A DNA stretch of 64,000 bases from Strigamia acuminata (taxonomy: Eukaryota; Arthropoda; Chilopoda; Geophilomorpha; Linotaeniidae). Numbering within the stretch: the first letter of the stretch is position 1; every line of letters starts with the position of its first letter. The notes below the pieces were generated by a model. That model made no database searches. It saw only the letters and a list, made by a program, of their open reading frames with translations, and was not told the origin of the DNA. The DNA lies in assembly GCA_949358305.1 (NCBI GenBank), contig OX442323.1:4774001-4838000 (forward strand), written 5' to 3'. Both the position numbers and the translations under genes were made by a program. Below are positions 1 through 11,100 of this stretch, one piece after another.

Positions 1-548
1 GAATTTATTTACAAGAACAAAACTTTTGCAACGTTGCACTTTGTACACATAGCTGTTTACCATACCGATTTATACGGCTGATCTCATTGTTTACCAAATA
101 GATCCCGGTCGCCTCGGTAAACCGTAATCAAGTAGGTGAAAACACCACCGTTGCCGAAGAAAGCCGTTCTATTTACTACATCATTGACATCTTCTTGAAA
201 CCTTAGTAGTTTATTACTTAAACTGCTGACAAGAGCATTTGTGATTGAGTCACGTTCCAACATGGCACATTGTGAATGACCAGCCACTTTTACGTTAATG
301 GCTTGCACCAGTTTTTGAGCGGTTTTTACCACAACGATGTCGCTGAGATTGGCCGCACTTCTATCCTCACATGTGCACCAATGGGGTAAGATGGCCGCAT
401 GTACACACGTCCTTTCTTGGGGAATTTCGGAAAACAAACTGATGCCGCGGTCGTTCAAAGAGGCTTGTTTCACCTCTCCGGTGAAATTAAGGATATCTTT
501 CAAAGTTGCGTAAACATCGAACGGTGTCGTGAGTCTGTTTTGGTTGTT
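1..548 (-). pseudogene. DUF229 paralog, 3' fragment (copy 1)
   Basis: The minus strand matches the last exon of the three intact DUF229 genes further along, including the stop-codon region at the very start of the window. Compared with gene A it has lost about 44 bp after position 115 (the part encoding the stretch before TGIYLV), which shifts the frame, and 6 bp near 150. Homology stops near 548, just upstream of the codons for the LTTPFDVYATL motif, and unrelated sequence follows. No DHG metal-binding motif and no upstream exons are present. It is therefore a truncated, frameshifted tandem-duplication remnant and not a gene. Confidence 0.85.
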
Positions 549-724
549 TATATCAGCTTGACTTTGATCATCATTTTACTGATATGGAAAAATGTATAGA
601 GTAGTCTCCACAAAAATCGACCAAAGTGAGGTTAAATAAACATTTTTAATAATTTGGCATTTCTACATTTGTTAATATTTAATAAACATAAACAAAAAAG
701 TTGACGGTTTCCAAATGTCTCGAT

Positions 725-1158
725 TCATTCCCAAGCTAATTGGCCACATTGACTAGCATCGCATCTGCTAGGTAACTCACATCGTCTCTTGATTCCTAAA
801 CCCGTCCTCTCAAGACACTCTTGCCATCTTTTGCACTTTAACTCGCAGTACAAAGTGATTTTTGCACTTTCAACTGAAAAAAAAAATTAATTAATAAAGA
901 GTTAATGAAAGTAGTAGACATAATTACATTCGAGCCTCGTTATAACGAATGTTCATTATTTCAAAATTTTTGAACATGATCAACCCAGCTAGCTATTTTT
1001 AAGTATTCGTTATAACAAAAAATTCGTTATATCAAGGTTCGATTGTATTTTTACATGTTAAATGAATTTGTGTTTGTTGATTGAGATTTACCTTCGGCAA
1101 TGTTAACTGCTGCAACAGCAATTAATAAAATGGACAGGATCAAAAACTTGGTGTTCAT
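725..1158 (-). CDS. Small secreted six-cysteine protein, two exons (71 aa)
   Basis: Exon 1 is 1092-1158 and exon 2 is 725-873, joined in phase 1 with donor GAAG|GTAAAT and acceptor TTTTCAG. Exon 1 encodes a clean signal peptide (MNTKFLILSILLIAVAAV). The mature part, from about residue 23, is small and basic with six cysteines spaced C-x3-C-x5-C-x11-C-x5-C-x4-C (residues 32, 36, 42, 54, 60, 65) and ends AWE-stop. A TATATAAA box lies at 1222-1229, 64 bp upstream of the ATG, and an ATTAAA poly(A) signal follows the stop near 680. I do not recognise the family. The even number of cysteines suggests three disulfides, as in antimicrobial peptides, protease inhibitors or signalling peptides, but the spacing fits no fold I can name. 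The 218-bp intron carries a pogo-like MITE. Confidence 0.72.
926..1047. mobile_element. Pogo/Tigger-like MITE in an intron
   Basis: Inverted ends: ACATTCGAGCCTCGTTATAA on the left, and the complement of GAACCTTGATATAACGAA on the right. Both have the 'GARCCTYGWTATAACGAA' look of pogo/Tigger elements, flanked by TA. About 120 bp long, non-coding, and wholly inside the intron of the six-cysteine gene. Confidence 0.6.
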
Positions 1159-1221
1159 CTTTGGTTTGATACGATCTGAAGCTCGATTCAGAAGTGAAGT
1201 GTTAGCAGCGCAGTTTGTTGC

Positions 1222-1229
1222 TTTATATA
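1222..1229 (-). promoter_or_regulatory. TATA box of the six-cysteine gene
   Basis: TATATAAA on the minus strand, 64 bp upstream of the start codon at 1158. This spacing leaves a 5' UTR of about 30-40 nt, typical of a TATA-driven promoter for an abundant secreted product. Confidence 0.5.
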
Positions 1230-1770
1230 TTTACGTTTGGTTGCGTTTCTTGGAATAATTTTGTTATCGGTAATTTCCATTCGTTGCTTCCAATAATTAG
1301 GACTTTAAACTGTTTTGATTGATTTTTGTTAAACGTTTTATCAGTTTGCATTGTAAGTGAATCTAGTTGTCATTGGTTTTTCCAGTTATTCGACCTTTAA
1401 ACTCCATTGATATGTCAGTCATACTTCACGTATGATGAAATTTGTTTTCTCAAATGGGATTAAAGATGAAGGTGTTATTTGTAGGAAAGGGAACCGAGGT
1501 AATGAAAAGCTGTCTGTTTGGTCACGCTTGTCATTGGTTGTGCAGTAGAGCCTCTGTTGTTATTTTGTGTCACCTGGTCCAATGTATTTGAAATCCCGTA
1601 TGAGGGTCTCCCACCGCCAGGGAGAGTTGTTTGTATGACTGACCAATCACGTGACTTCCGGTCACTTCGTGTATCGTGGCAATAGCGTGTGGTTTGGGTC
1701 AAAAATGTCTTTCCGCAATTAAACCAACTTTATCTGCAACAATCGATGTGATCGTCCTCCATTCAATTCC

Positions 1771-2101
1771 AACAGCCTCGATTATACGAACTAATTGGGA
1801 GACATGGGTGTTCATAAAACCAAATTGTTTGGATAATCGAACATTAGGTTTACGCACATACTCTACTGCATATGAAAATAAAAAAGTTATTAAAATATAG
1901 TTAGAAAGCATTAAAACCGACCAAAAATGGATAAAAATTGTCAAAAAACATTCAAAACCGTTGAAAAATAGGTGAAAATCGTAAAAAATAACATTAAAAT
2001 TGATTAAAAAACTGATAAAAATTGATAAAAAATTGCTTACTGCTGTTCGGATAACCGATCGTTAGTATAACCAGTGTTCCTATAATTGAAGCTCTACTAT
2101 A
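1771..2101. mobile_element. Tigger-like non-autonomous element
   Basis: The left end, ACAGCCTCGATTATACGAAC, and the right end, ATTGAAGCTCTACTATA, are inverted and degenerate. The inside is A-rich with repeated AAAATTGATAAAAA motifs. A second copy lies in the opposite orientation at about 16300-16579, with the same internal order (the CATATGAAAATAAAAA stretch and a TTCGATTATCC motif). Confidence 0.55.
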
Positions 2102-2550
2102 AGCAAATATCCAGGGCTCTGACGTCGTTCTTTTAGGCCTAAGACCGGACCCCACGCTCAGAAGGGTCCTGCACTTTAAAATTTCTTGAAAAATTTGATG
2201 ATTTTTTGATAAAAAAATTCTTTTGGACCCACTAATAACTTTTTTTTGAGGCCATGGATGAACAGGAGATCTGATTAGGTTCAGACTTCAGAGAAGAGAT
2301 TCTGTTGGAATTGGGGGCAGATCTAGATTTTTAGGGTCCTGAAACTTGAACTGTTATAGCTTATTGCTTGTAATGAGATTACTGAGGTAGTATGAATACA
2401 AATTTTGGTGAAACTTGGTTGGGGAATTTCTAACATGGTTTCCTGACAGTTTCCAAACTTTGAGACATCTCTTTCGGTTTTTGCGCTACACCAACTTTAA
2501 CGTACAAAAAGTCCATATTTCAAAATCTGTCGCGAAATTTGAAGTTCGTA

Positions 2551-2738
2551 CAGTGTAGGCTGCGTAGCCCGGACATAGGACGGGACCCAGAAAGTTGTCC
2601 GAACTAAGGGGCTGTCCAGATGGGAAAAGGGAATTTAGCATGGCTGGGTATAGGCGGGACCAATTTAGGACCTCAAAACCTGTCCAGACCACAGAGCTTG
2701 TCCGGTCGGGAGGTGTCCAGACTACACAGCTTACACTG
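2551..2738. mobile_element. Tc1/mariner-type MITE
   Basis: The 188-bp element begins CAGTGTAGGCTGCGTAG and ends with the inverted CTACACAGCTTACACTG, and is flanked by TA on both sides. A TIR beginning CAGTG with a TA target is typical of the Tc1/mariner superfamily. It has no coding capacity. Confidence 0.65.
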
Positions 2739-2773
2739 TATCTCTGAAAGTTCGTTACTCGAATGTTTATATG

Positions 2774-2815
2774 TACAGTCGTGGACAAAAAAAACTTCCC
2801 TTCAGTTTAGCTGTT
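2774..2815 (+). mobile_element. Tc1-like transposon end (solo)
   Basis: Begins TACAGTCGTGGACAAAAAAA, a typical Tc1-like inverted-repeat end. About 38 bp match, with one visible difference, an inverted copy at 19103-19141. No transposase is seen next to it. Confidence 0.6.
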
Positions 2816-2904
2816 TTAATTTTATCTACCAGGTGGCATAAAAATCCATTGAGATTCAATGACGTCAATCTTGACCCGGTTTCTCGTCTTGCTCTAATAC
2901 TTTG

Positions 2905-2951
2905 TTCGCACCAGAAAGTTTGGGCTAACCCAAAGTTTAAATCTAGTTCTG
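2905..2951 (+). repeat. Solo end of the foldback MITE found at 5287-5430
   Basis: GTTCGCACCAGAAAGTTTGG and the following bases up to CTAGTTCTGG match one arm of the foldback MITE in gene A intron 2. The other arm is absent. Confidence 0.5.
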
Positions 2952-3005
2952 GCCTGATGTTGGCTTAAAAAGTTCGGACTAGAGCGTTTGCACGTAGCAT
3001 AGAAT

Positions 3006-5992
3006 TTATTTACAAGAACAAAACTTTTGCAACATTGCACTTTGTACACATAGCTGTTTACCATACCGATTTATACGGCTGATATCATTGTTGACCAAAT
3101 AGATCCCGGTCGCCTCGGTGTATTGAACAGTTCCCTCAAACATACCCCGACTGGGTTTAACTAAAACCGTAATCAAGTAGGTGAAAACACCACCGATACG
3201 GTCGCCGAATAAAGCTGTTCTATTTACTACATTATTGACAGTTTCTTGAAACCTTAGTAGTTTATCACTTAAACTGCTGACAAGAGCATTTGTGATTGTG
3301 TCAAGTTCAAACACAGCACATTGTGAATGACCAGCCACTTTTGCGTTAATGGCTTGCACCAGTTTTTGAGCGGCATTTATCACAACGATGTCGCTGAGAT
3401 TGGCCGCACTTCTACTCTCACATGTGCACCAATGGGGCAAGATGGCCGCATGTTCACACGTCCTTTCTTGGGGAATTTCGGAAAACAAACTGATGCCGCG
3501 GTCATTCAAAGAGGCTTTTTTCACCACTCCGGTGAAATTAAGGATGTCTTTCAAGGTTGCGTAAACATCGAACGGTGTCGTGAGTCTGTTTTGGTTGGTT
3601 TGAAGGTTGGACCAGATATCTGGATACTTGGATTGAAACCATGGAGGAAATATGATGAAGTAAAACGGCATCCGTTCTTCGATCTTGCCCACAAAGGATT
3701 CTAGGATGTCTCCGAAACGCATGCCGTGATCACTGAAGAAAATTAGAACGGAGTTGTCGATCAAGTGTGATTCATGAAATTGATTTAAGAATTCGAAGTA
3801 GGGCTCGTCCGCATAGCCGGCGTCGTTTAAATCTTCGTGAGTTTGCCGAGTGTTGAAGACAAAGGCAAATGTTGGTTTTCTCTGAAAGAAAAGAATAGAA
3901 AACATAAATTAAAACTCTTTTATGTCTATGGTACTAAAGCATATTAACAGGCCGGGTGGTTTTAAGACTTTCTCAGGCCCTGGATAAATTAGAGCACCTT
4001 ATAAAGGGATGAACTCTAAAAAAGAGAAATAATCAAGCAAATGTGTCAGGATATGCTGGACAAAGGCATTGTATCGCATGCGCTGGGCGAATACGCAATG
4101 AGGATTGTGTTAGTAATGCATTTCGGCTCTGAGCCGCGTCTCATAATAACGGTCATCAAATCGATACAAATGCTGTCCATCGACTCCATACTCCGATTGT
4201 TGAATCCGTTCTCATGGGTCACCACTATGGACCTCTCAAAGGGTATTGACAGGTCGGAGTAAAAACTAAGGATAAACTGAAAACGGCTTTTTACTCGCCA
4301 ATTGGGTGCTTAATGTTTAACGTTATGCTCTTTGGTTTAGAAAATGCGCCAATTACGTTTCAGAATTTGATCAAATGTGTTTTTGGTGCGTCCAAACATT
4401 CTGAGGAATTAATTGAAGAAAATTAACTTCTAATACCGTATTAGCGTACTACTGAAAATTTCTAATTATAAGACACTTGTATTCTCCAAAATAACATGTC
4501 CAAAATCTGAATGTGCTGCTCTGGGTAAGACCATGCTTACTTCAAACTCTTCGAGAAAGTCTCGCAACCATTGCAAAACAACATCGATTTCCAAACGGTT
4601 CATGTAACAATTTTCATTTAATGTCATGAATTCTGAGGCTGCGATGGTGAACGGTCTCAAATAATAATCCGTTGGTTGACGGTAAAAACCGGCCTTTGCA
4701 TAATTAAATGTGGCTAATTTAGGATAATCTTCCGCAAACAAAGTTCGAAATCCTTTCGCGGCAAAATCCTTCCAAACAAAATTTAAGTCGTCAAAAGATT
4801 CATTGCTTAATGACTCGTTCCAGCATTCCTCGACGAACAAACCGGACAACATCGGAACAACATTGACGAATGTATTATCGGCTACTTTGGTGAAGCCTTG
4901 CAAGTCAACCGCGTTCATCACATCCCGAAGATAAGCAAAGGTCTTAGGCATGTGTCTTTGCATGTTGAGCCTTGAAACCGAGTCTACACCTACAAAAGTG
5001 ACGCTTAATCTTTCCACTACTGTCTTTCTAGTTTGATCCATCCAAAGGTGCAAGTTGAAATCGCGTTCTTTCTCCACTTTGGGTTTCAATGGAATGAACG
5101 GGAAAAAGTCTCGGTAAACCACTTCTTCCTTAACTCCGCAGCCAACCATTATAAACTCATCGGGTATTGGAATTGAATCAGCCATTACGGTATAGGAGTC
5201 CTCAATTCCGTATCTGAAAAAGAATTATAAAATTACCGCACTTTTTACTTTGAAAAGTCGACTAAAACTTGGTGTGTTTTGTACCTCGTTTGGACCAGAA
5301 AGTTTGCGCTAGCCTAAAGTGTAAATCCAGTTCTGGTTCTTGGCGAACGCTACTGGTAAATCATTTTATAGGCTAAATCATCCAGAACTAGATTTAAATT
5401 CCAGGCGAGCTCAAGCTTCCTGGTGCGAACAAGGTATTATGATCCAAAGTGTGCAAATGGTTACTGATTTTATGGATGGAAATTTTTGGCTTTGCTGCAC
5501 TACACTAGGCCAATATTTAAAATAAATTTTGAATCTCTTACTCTTTATCTGTGTCGTCATTTCCTTCTCTCCAGATTCGTTTATACCCACAAGAAACATT
5601 ATTTCCGTATTTTTCTCTCGCTCGTTTCATGTCAATATTGAGATGAGTCCGATTAGCAGTTGCAAAAACATCAACGTCTGGACACATCTTGTTTCCAGTG
5701 TACCAATAAAACTTACGCACTTCAGGATCAAATGGATCTAAATTTGGAATCTGACATCCCGGTGTGTCCACCTGAAATTAGTAAACGGTAAATGTCTTTG
5801 GAGTCGAGTTTCTCGACTGCTGGGACTTACTATAAATAGTTTCCTTGTATTCTGCTTCTCTTCCGTTATTCTTAACTTACTTTCTCGGCTAGTCATGGCT
5901 ATAAAACTGTTCTGATGCACAGTCATGATGTAGATCATAAATAAGCAGGTGGAAAAAATTGAAAGCCCTACTTTGGAAGGTGTGAATCGCAT
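3006..5992 (-). CDS. DUF229 sulfatase-like membrane protein, paralog A (646 aa)
   Basis: Four exons: 5831-5992, 5542-5771, 4541-5213 and 3006-3881. They join in phases 0, 2 and 0 and total exactly 647 codons. The start is the ATG at 5992, conserved as MRFTPS in A and B. Residues 9-27 form one hydrophobic segment, a signal anchor or uncleaved signal, so the product is probably a type II membrane or secreted ectoprotein. Family motifs in order: CQIPNLDPFDPEVRKFY (about 60-76), VGVDSVSRLN (D208), DYYLRPF, THEDLN (H370), FFSDHGMRFG (D406, H407), RLTTPFDVYATL. These match PF02995 (DUF229), related to sulfatases and alkaline phosphatases. The Asp/His residues are the probable metal ligands; the substrate is unknown. 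AATAAA overlaps the stop codon. Intron 2 holds a foldback MITE and intron 3 a Gypsy relic. Confidence 0.88.
4020..4400 (+). pseudogene. Degenerate Ty3/Gypsy reverse transcriptase fragment
   Basis: Opposite-strand reading inside intron 3 of gene A. Fragments in several frames resemble Gypsy RT in the right order: MLDKGIV then IVLV, TTMDLSKG (cf. the family's DL..GYWQI), then FSTPIGC-like and VMLFGLENAPITFQNLI (cf. MPFGLKNAPATFQ). Stops and frameshifts interrupt it, so it is dead. No LTRs were found nearby. Confidence 0.7.
5287..5430. mobile_element. Foldback MITE in gene A intron 2
   Basis: CGTTTGGACCAGAAAGTTTG and the complement of GAGCTCAAGCTTCCTGGTGC form arms of about 45 bp around a short centre. 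A solo arm occurs at 2905-2951. Absent from the matching introns of genes B and C. Confidence 0.6.
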
Positions 5993-6153
5993 ATTGATTC
6001 GCAGGTACAACAGGCTTCCTCTTTGCGTGCTAAAATGTGTATGTTCTAGCAAATATTGAAAGTAAGAAATAACAAAAGATTTGAAACTAACGCCCAAACC
6101 ACAGACCCAACTGCCACCCATACATATGGCAATGAGGAGTCGCACATCTAGGG

Positions 6154-6456
6154 CAGGGGTCGGCAAGTACTTTTAAGTGGGGTTCGGATACTATTAAAAA
6201 TTTTTATCAAGGTCCAGAAAAAAAAACACTTAAAAACCTAAGAAAACGAAAAAAACACTAAAAAACCAAATAAAAACTCACCAATAAACACACACAACCC
6301 AAAAAATACCAATCAAATCTAAAAAACATGAAAAAAACAGGAAAAACAAGAGAAAAAAAACACCGAAATACCAAAGAAACCGAGGAAAAAATGTCGCTAA
6401 AACGTCTCCGCGGTCCAAGTTTCGACCTTCTGCGGTCCGCCTGTTGCCGACCGCTG
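6154..6456. mobile_element. hAT non-autonomous element with 8-bp target duplication
   Basis: TIRs CAGGGGTCGGCAA and CAGCGGTCGGCAA (inverted) bound a 303-bp A-rich, non-coding body. ATCTAGGG is duplicated perfectly at 6146-6153 and 6457-6464, the hAT signature. It sits about 160 bp upstream of the start codon of gene A. A truncated, inverted relative occurs at 18885-19102. Confidence 0.88.
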
Positions 6457-6535
6457 ATCTAGGGGATCTACCGATCGGTCCATAATAATTTGGCGGATTT
6501 AAAACATACCTGTAGTCCGTCATTCATGGAAATGA

Positions 6536-6740
6536 ACCTCGATTACATAGCTGAAGTACAGTGGAATTTGTCCTTGAAATGAATTTTTTATTCACAATGC
6601 TCTGATGCCTCTATGTCTATGGTTGCATTCAAATTGGTTAAGCGAATACTTAAAGTTTGCGTACATGAGTAAAAATGAAATAGATGACTTACTATTGAAT
6701 ACTTTCTATATGAAATATTAGCTGCGCTCAAATTGGCTAA
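6536..6740 (-). repeat. Duplicated upstream block of DUF229 gene A
   Basis: The block from CATAGCTGAAGTAC through TTGCATTCAAATTGGTTAAG to AAATACTTAAAGTTTGC is shared in order with 15995-16200 (upstream of gene C) and 18660-18830 (upstream of the 5' relic). It is therefore part of the tandem duplication unit. Whether it is regulatory is unknown. Confidence 0.55.
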
Positions 6741-6962
6741 GAAAAGTTTGCTGGAATGTTTTAAGTTGATAACCTCGTTTTCACTTCAGGATGTGATGTT
6801 TTTTGCGTCAGTTAGTCCATTTGTTTGGCTTATCTTTATGCAAGGGGTGTGTCACTTATTTTCCTAACTTATTTTAAATAACAATGATGCGAATTGGGCA
6901 TGCTCTGTTGTACAATCATTCAGATCTCAAATGCGCAAAAGCATGCGCTTTAGTAATAATAA

Positions 6963-7940
6963 TAAGGGGTTTCACAAATGATACGCTGAAGGCGCTGAAG
7001 TGATTATTCTGCTGAAGCGATTATCATGTGACCTGTGTCGGCCAATCACATAAATATTCACTACAGCGCTTATGTGTAATCGTCTGAAAAGGAGTTGTTA
7101 GTGTAAGAAAAGGAGATTGTTGTAAATTATTAAATAAATAAAAATAAATAATCAATTTAACACTAGAAAGGCCGGAATTTCCGCCTACCTAGAAAGGCCG
7201 AAAGCGGTCAAAATGACCGCTTGAAACAACCGCACAAGACGTGCATGAAACGTGGACAAAACGCGCACAAATTGTGCAAAATACATAAACAATACGTGTA
7301 TCTTGCGTTTTGCCATCAAATTGATCAGTAACACGCGAAATATGCAAAGAAAATAGCGAAACAAAAATTGATGGTTTTTATAAAATCTGATAAAATTAAA
7401 AACGGAAATTTAATTTTATCAGGTTTTATAAAAACCATCAATTTTTGTTTTGCTATTTTCTTCGTATATTTCGCGTGTTACTGATCAATTTGATGGCAAA
7501 ACGCAAGATACACGTATTGTTTATGTATTTTGCACGATTTGTGCGCATTTTGTCCACGTTTCGTGCACGTCTTGTGCAGCGTTGTTTCAAGCGGTCATTT
7601 TGACCGCATTCGGCCTTTCTAGGTTAATTCGCTTTTTTAAAATTTTTTTTAAAGAAAAATGCCACGTTTGCTGATTTATGATGTAAAGTATCATGAATCA
7701 GTAAAAGTGAAAAAATACCAGCATTGTAAACCCGTTGGGTTTATTGCTACAGCTGTTTAAAACAGCTGATGCGGTCAAAATGACCGCTCTGGCCTTTCTA
7801 GTGTTAATTTAATAAAAAAAAGTATAAATAAAAGTTATGTGACATGTAAAATAATCAGTTGGACTTATGGCGTGGGTCCTCAATAATGCAGTGATTGTGA
7901 TTATTGGAACAATCACTTCAGCGCCTTCAGCGACACCCCT
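6963..7940. mobile_element. TIR element carrying a nested piggyBac-type element
   Basis: GCTGAAGGCGCTGAAGTGAT near 6985 recurs inverted near 7912-7931, together with an outer GGGGTGTC/GACACCCC pair. Between them lies the piggyBac-like element at 7161-7803. The exact ends and target duplication are uncertain because the left end has extra bases. Confidence 0.5.
7161..7803. mobile_element. piggyBac-type MITE with a long internal hairpin
   Basis: Begins CACTAGAAAGGCC and ends GGCCTTTCTAGTG, with TTAA at 7157-7160 and 7804-7807, the piggyBac target. Inside, 7188-7400 and 7408-7625 are near-perfect inverted arms of about 215 bp, beginning CCTAGAAAGGCCGAAAGCGG and ending in its inverted counterpart before another TTAA. 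GCGGTCAAAATGACCGC, itself a palindrome, occurs near both ends. No transposase. Confidence 0.78.
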
Positions 7941-8117
7941 TCACAGAGGAGCATTCAATGACGAGTCATTTATTTCACACATATGTATATCTATGTGGTG
8001 TTCGATAACTTTGTTTGGTGCTTATTGTCCCTAGCAGACTGGTTAGGGAGCCAGCTTGCTCGATAGCAAGTGGACCCCGTGGACCCCTGAAGAAGTGTGC
8101 TCCATTAAACATTAGAC

Positions 8118-8145
8118 CAGTGGTACCCAAACTGTGCGGATGCTA
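8118..8145 (+). mobile_element. Solo hAT end
   Basis: CAGTGGTACCCAAACTGTG resembles hAT inverted repeats of the CAGTGGTTCCCAAAC type. No partner end was found. Confidence 0.35.
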
Positions 8146-8194
8146 GTGTATGTTTCTTGTTTTGATGCACATACAGGCTTCATCATTCTAGAAT

Positions 8195-11100
8195 TTATTT
8201 ACAATAGCAGAACTTTCGCAACATTGCATTTTGTACACACGGCTGTTCACCGTACCGATTTATACGGCTGATCTCATCGCTTACCAAATAGATGCCGGTC
8301 GACTCGGTATGTTGAACAGTTCCCTCAAACATACCTCGACTGGGTTTAACTAAAACCGTAATCAAGTAGGTGAAAATCCCATTGACACGGTCGCCGAACA
8401 AAACCGTTCTATTTACTACATCATTGACACTCTGTTGAAACTTCAGTAGTTTATCACTTAAACTGCTGACAAGAGCATTTGTGATTGTGTCAAGTTCCAA
8501 CACGGCACATTGTGAATGACCAGCCACTTTTGCGTTAATGGCTTGCACCAGTTTTTGAGCGGCATTTATCACGACGATGTCGCTGAGATTGGCCGCACTT
8601 CTACCCTCACATGTGCACCAATGGGGTAAGATGGCCGCATGTTCACACGTCCTTTCTTGGGGAATTTCGGAAAACAAACTGATGCCGCGGTCGTTCAAAG
8701 AGGCTTCTTTCACCACTCCGGTGAAATTAAGGATGTCTTTCAAGGTTGCGTAAACATCGAACGGTGTCGTGAGTCTGTTTTGGTTGGTTTGAAGGTTGGA
8801 CCAGATATCCGGGTACTTTGATTGAAACCATGGAGGAAATATGATGAAGTAAAATGGCATCCGTTCTTCGATCTTGCCCACAAAGGATTCTCGGATGCCT
8901 CCGAAACGCATGCCGTGATCACTGAAGAAAATCAGTATGGAATTGTCGGTCAAATGTGATTCATGAAATTGAGTTAAGAACTTGAAGTATGGTTCGTCCG
9001 CATAGCCCGCGTCGTTTAAATCTTCGTGAGTTTGCCGAGTGTTGAAGGCAAAGGCAAACGTCGGTTTTCTCTGAAGGAAAAGGAATAGGAAGAAAATTGA
9101 AATCCCTGTTATAACTACATTGGCATTTCAGCAATAGGAAGTTGGGAGTATGGGGCTAAATCAGGATGACTAGATTTTGGATATATAAAACTGGTACAAC
9201 CATTAAGCTAGATTCACACTTGTGTTCACACTAGACCAGGGTTTCCTTGGTGGGGTGCGAGCTGATTATTGGTGGGGCGCACCCATCATACATGCCTAAA
9301 TAAAACAAGCTTATTTTGCAAACTTTTATAAATTTTTAACCAAAATTATATAAAATTATATAAAAAATTATACACAGTTTTATGCAAATTTATATTAAAA
9401 TTTCTTTTTTCTTTTTAGTTGTATATTTTTAAAAAATGTAATGCACTGATAGATGGAGTGGGGCGCAGAAGATCGCCTTGCTTAAAAAGTGGGGCGCGAT
9501 GCTAAAAAGTTTGGGAACCCCTGCACTAGACGCAACGCAAGAAAACTGACACAATGCAAGCTGCTTGCATCCAAAAATTCTTGTTGTTGACGCCAATTTC
9601 TGTTTCGACCCCAAGTTGAAGTAAGCGAAGCAACGAAAGGAAAGATCTTGCGGCCAACCAATCACGATCGACTCCAACTCCCGTAGATTCACGACTGGTT
9701 GGCGAGACTTTGCCACATGCATACAGGTCGCCATTTTCTGATTCTGGAACTAGATCCAATTCCAGGTTTCATTGAAACCATCTGATTGGCCAGACACAAC
9801 ATCAATTGTTTCAGGAAAAATTAGTCAAACGCAATGAGTTTGTGAACAGACTCTGCATTGTGTTTGACTAATTTTTCCTTGCGTTGCGTCTAGTGTGAAC
9901 ACAAGTCTGAACCTAGCTTTAGCGATACAAAATTGCCTAAAAATTTAGCCTTATGGGCCGAAAACAATCTTTACTTGCATTTCCTTTGAATGCCGGAACC
10001 AGAACTTCGAATGTATTTTGTTTGAAGTCTGATCCAGTACTCTTTGGTGTGAACGGTTTAGCTCTAACTTGACTATTTAGAGAAAGTTTGTTTTAATCTA
10101 ACATAATTAAGTGCTATTGATCGATTTTTGAAAATCCGGGACATTTTTGCACTCCGAGAAGGTTTTATGGGTCACCGGGTCAAAGCATCCAAAACCGGGA
10201 CGGCTTGTCACCCTGGGCTAAATGCGGTACTTACTCTAAACTCTTCTAGGAAGTCTCTCAACCATTGCAAAACAACATCAACGTCCAATCGGTTATTGTA
10301 GCAGTTTTCACTGGTATTCATCAAATTTGAGGCTGCAATGGTGAATGGTCTCAAATAATAATCTGTCGGTTGGTGGAAAAAACCGGCCTTTGCATAATTA
10401 AATGCGGATAATTTAGGATAATCTTCCGCATACAATGTTCGAAATCCTTTCGCAGCAAAGTCTTTCCAAACGAGATCCAAGTTATCAAAGGGTTCACCGC
10501 TTAATGACTCGTTCCAGCATTCCTCGACGAATAAACCGGACAGCATCGGAACAACATTGACGAATGTATTATCGGCTACTTTGGTGAACCCTTGCAAGTC
10601 AATCGCGTCCATCACATCCCGAAGATAAGCGAAGGTCTTTGGCATGTGTCGTAACATGTTGAGCCTTGAAACTGAGTCTACGCCTATCAAAGTGACGCTT
10701 AGTCTTTCCACTATTGTCGTCCCAGTTTCATCCATCCAACGGTTGAAGTTCAAATTGCGTTCTTCCTCCACTCCGGGTTTCAATTGTATGGACGGGAAAA
10801 GGTCTCGGTAAACGATTTTTTTGTTAACTTCGCAATCAACCATTATAAACTCATCAGCTATTGGAATTGAATCAATCATAACGTTATACGAGTCATCAAT
10901 GCCATATCTGAAAAAGTAATTATAAAGTTGCAGGTTTATTTTGGAGCTAATACAATCAGTTCAAACAGTTTGGAGTAATTCAAAATTGTAAGAGCACATG
11001 ATTTTCATTATTCCAACTTTAGACATTAGTGTTTTATTCACATGCAGATTACTAGAAAACTATGTTAAACATCGTATCTGTGCAGATACGATGTTAAACA

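Larger units (their letters stand above)
1160..2548. other. Intergenic stretch without a gene
   Basis: No gene recognised. It holds the promoter of the six-cysteine gene at its left end, a Tigger-like element at 1771-2101, and low-complexity AT-rich sequence with runs such as AAAATTGATAAAAA. The short open frames here have no recognisable motif. Confidence 0.6.

Noticed and set aside
3327-3704. Plus-strand open frame of 125 aa across the last exon of DUF229 gene A, repeated in the other copies
   Set aside because: It is the reverse-strand shadow of the conserved DUF229 exon and recurs only because the coding strand is conserved.
6278-6523. Minus-strand 81-aa frame rich in Phe, looking like membrane segments
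   Set aside because: It lies almost wholly in the A-rich hAT MITE 6154-6456 and has no splice or promoter context.
7450-7674. 74-aa frame
   Set aside because: It is part of the right arm of the piggyBac palindrome.
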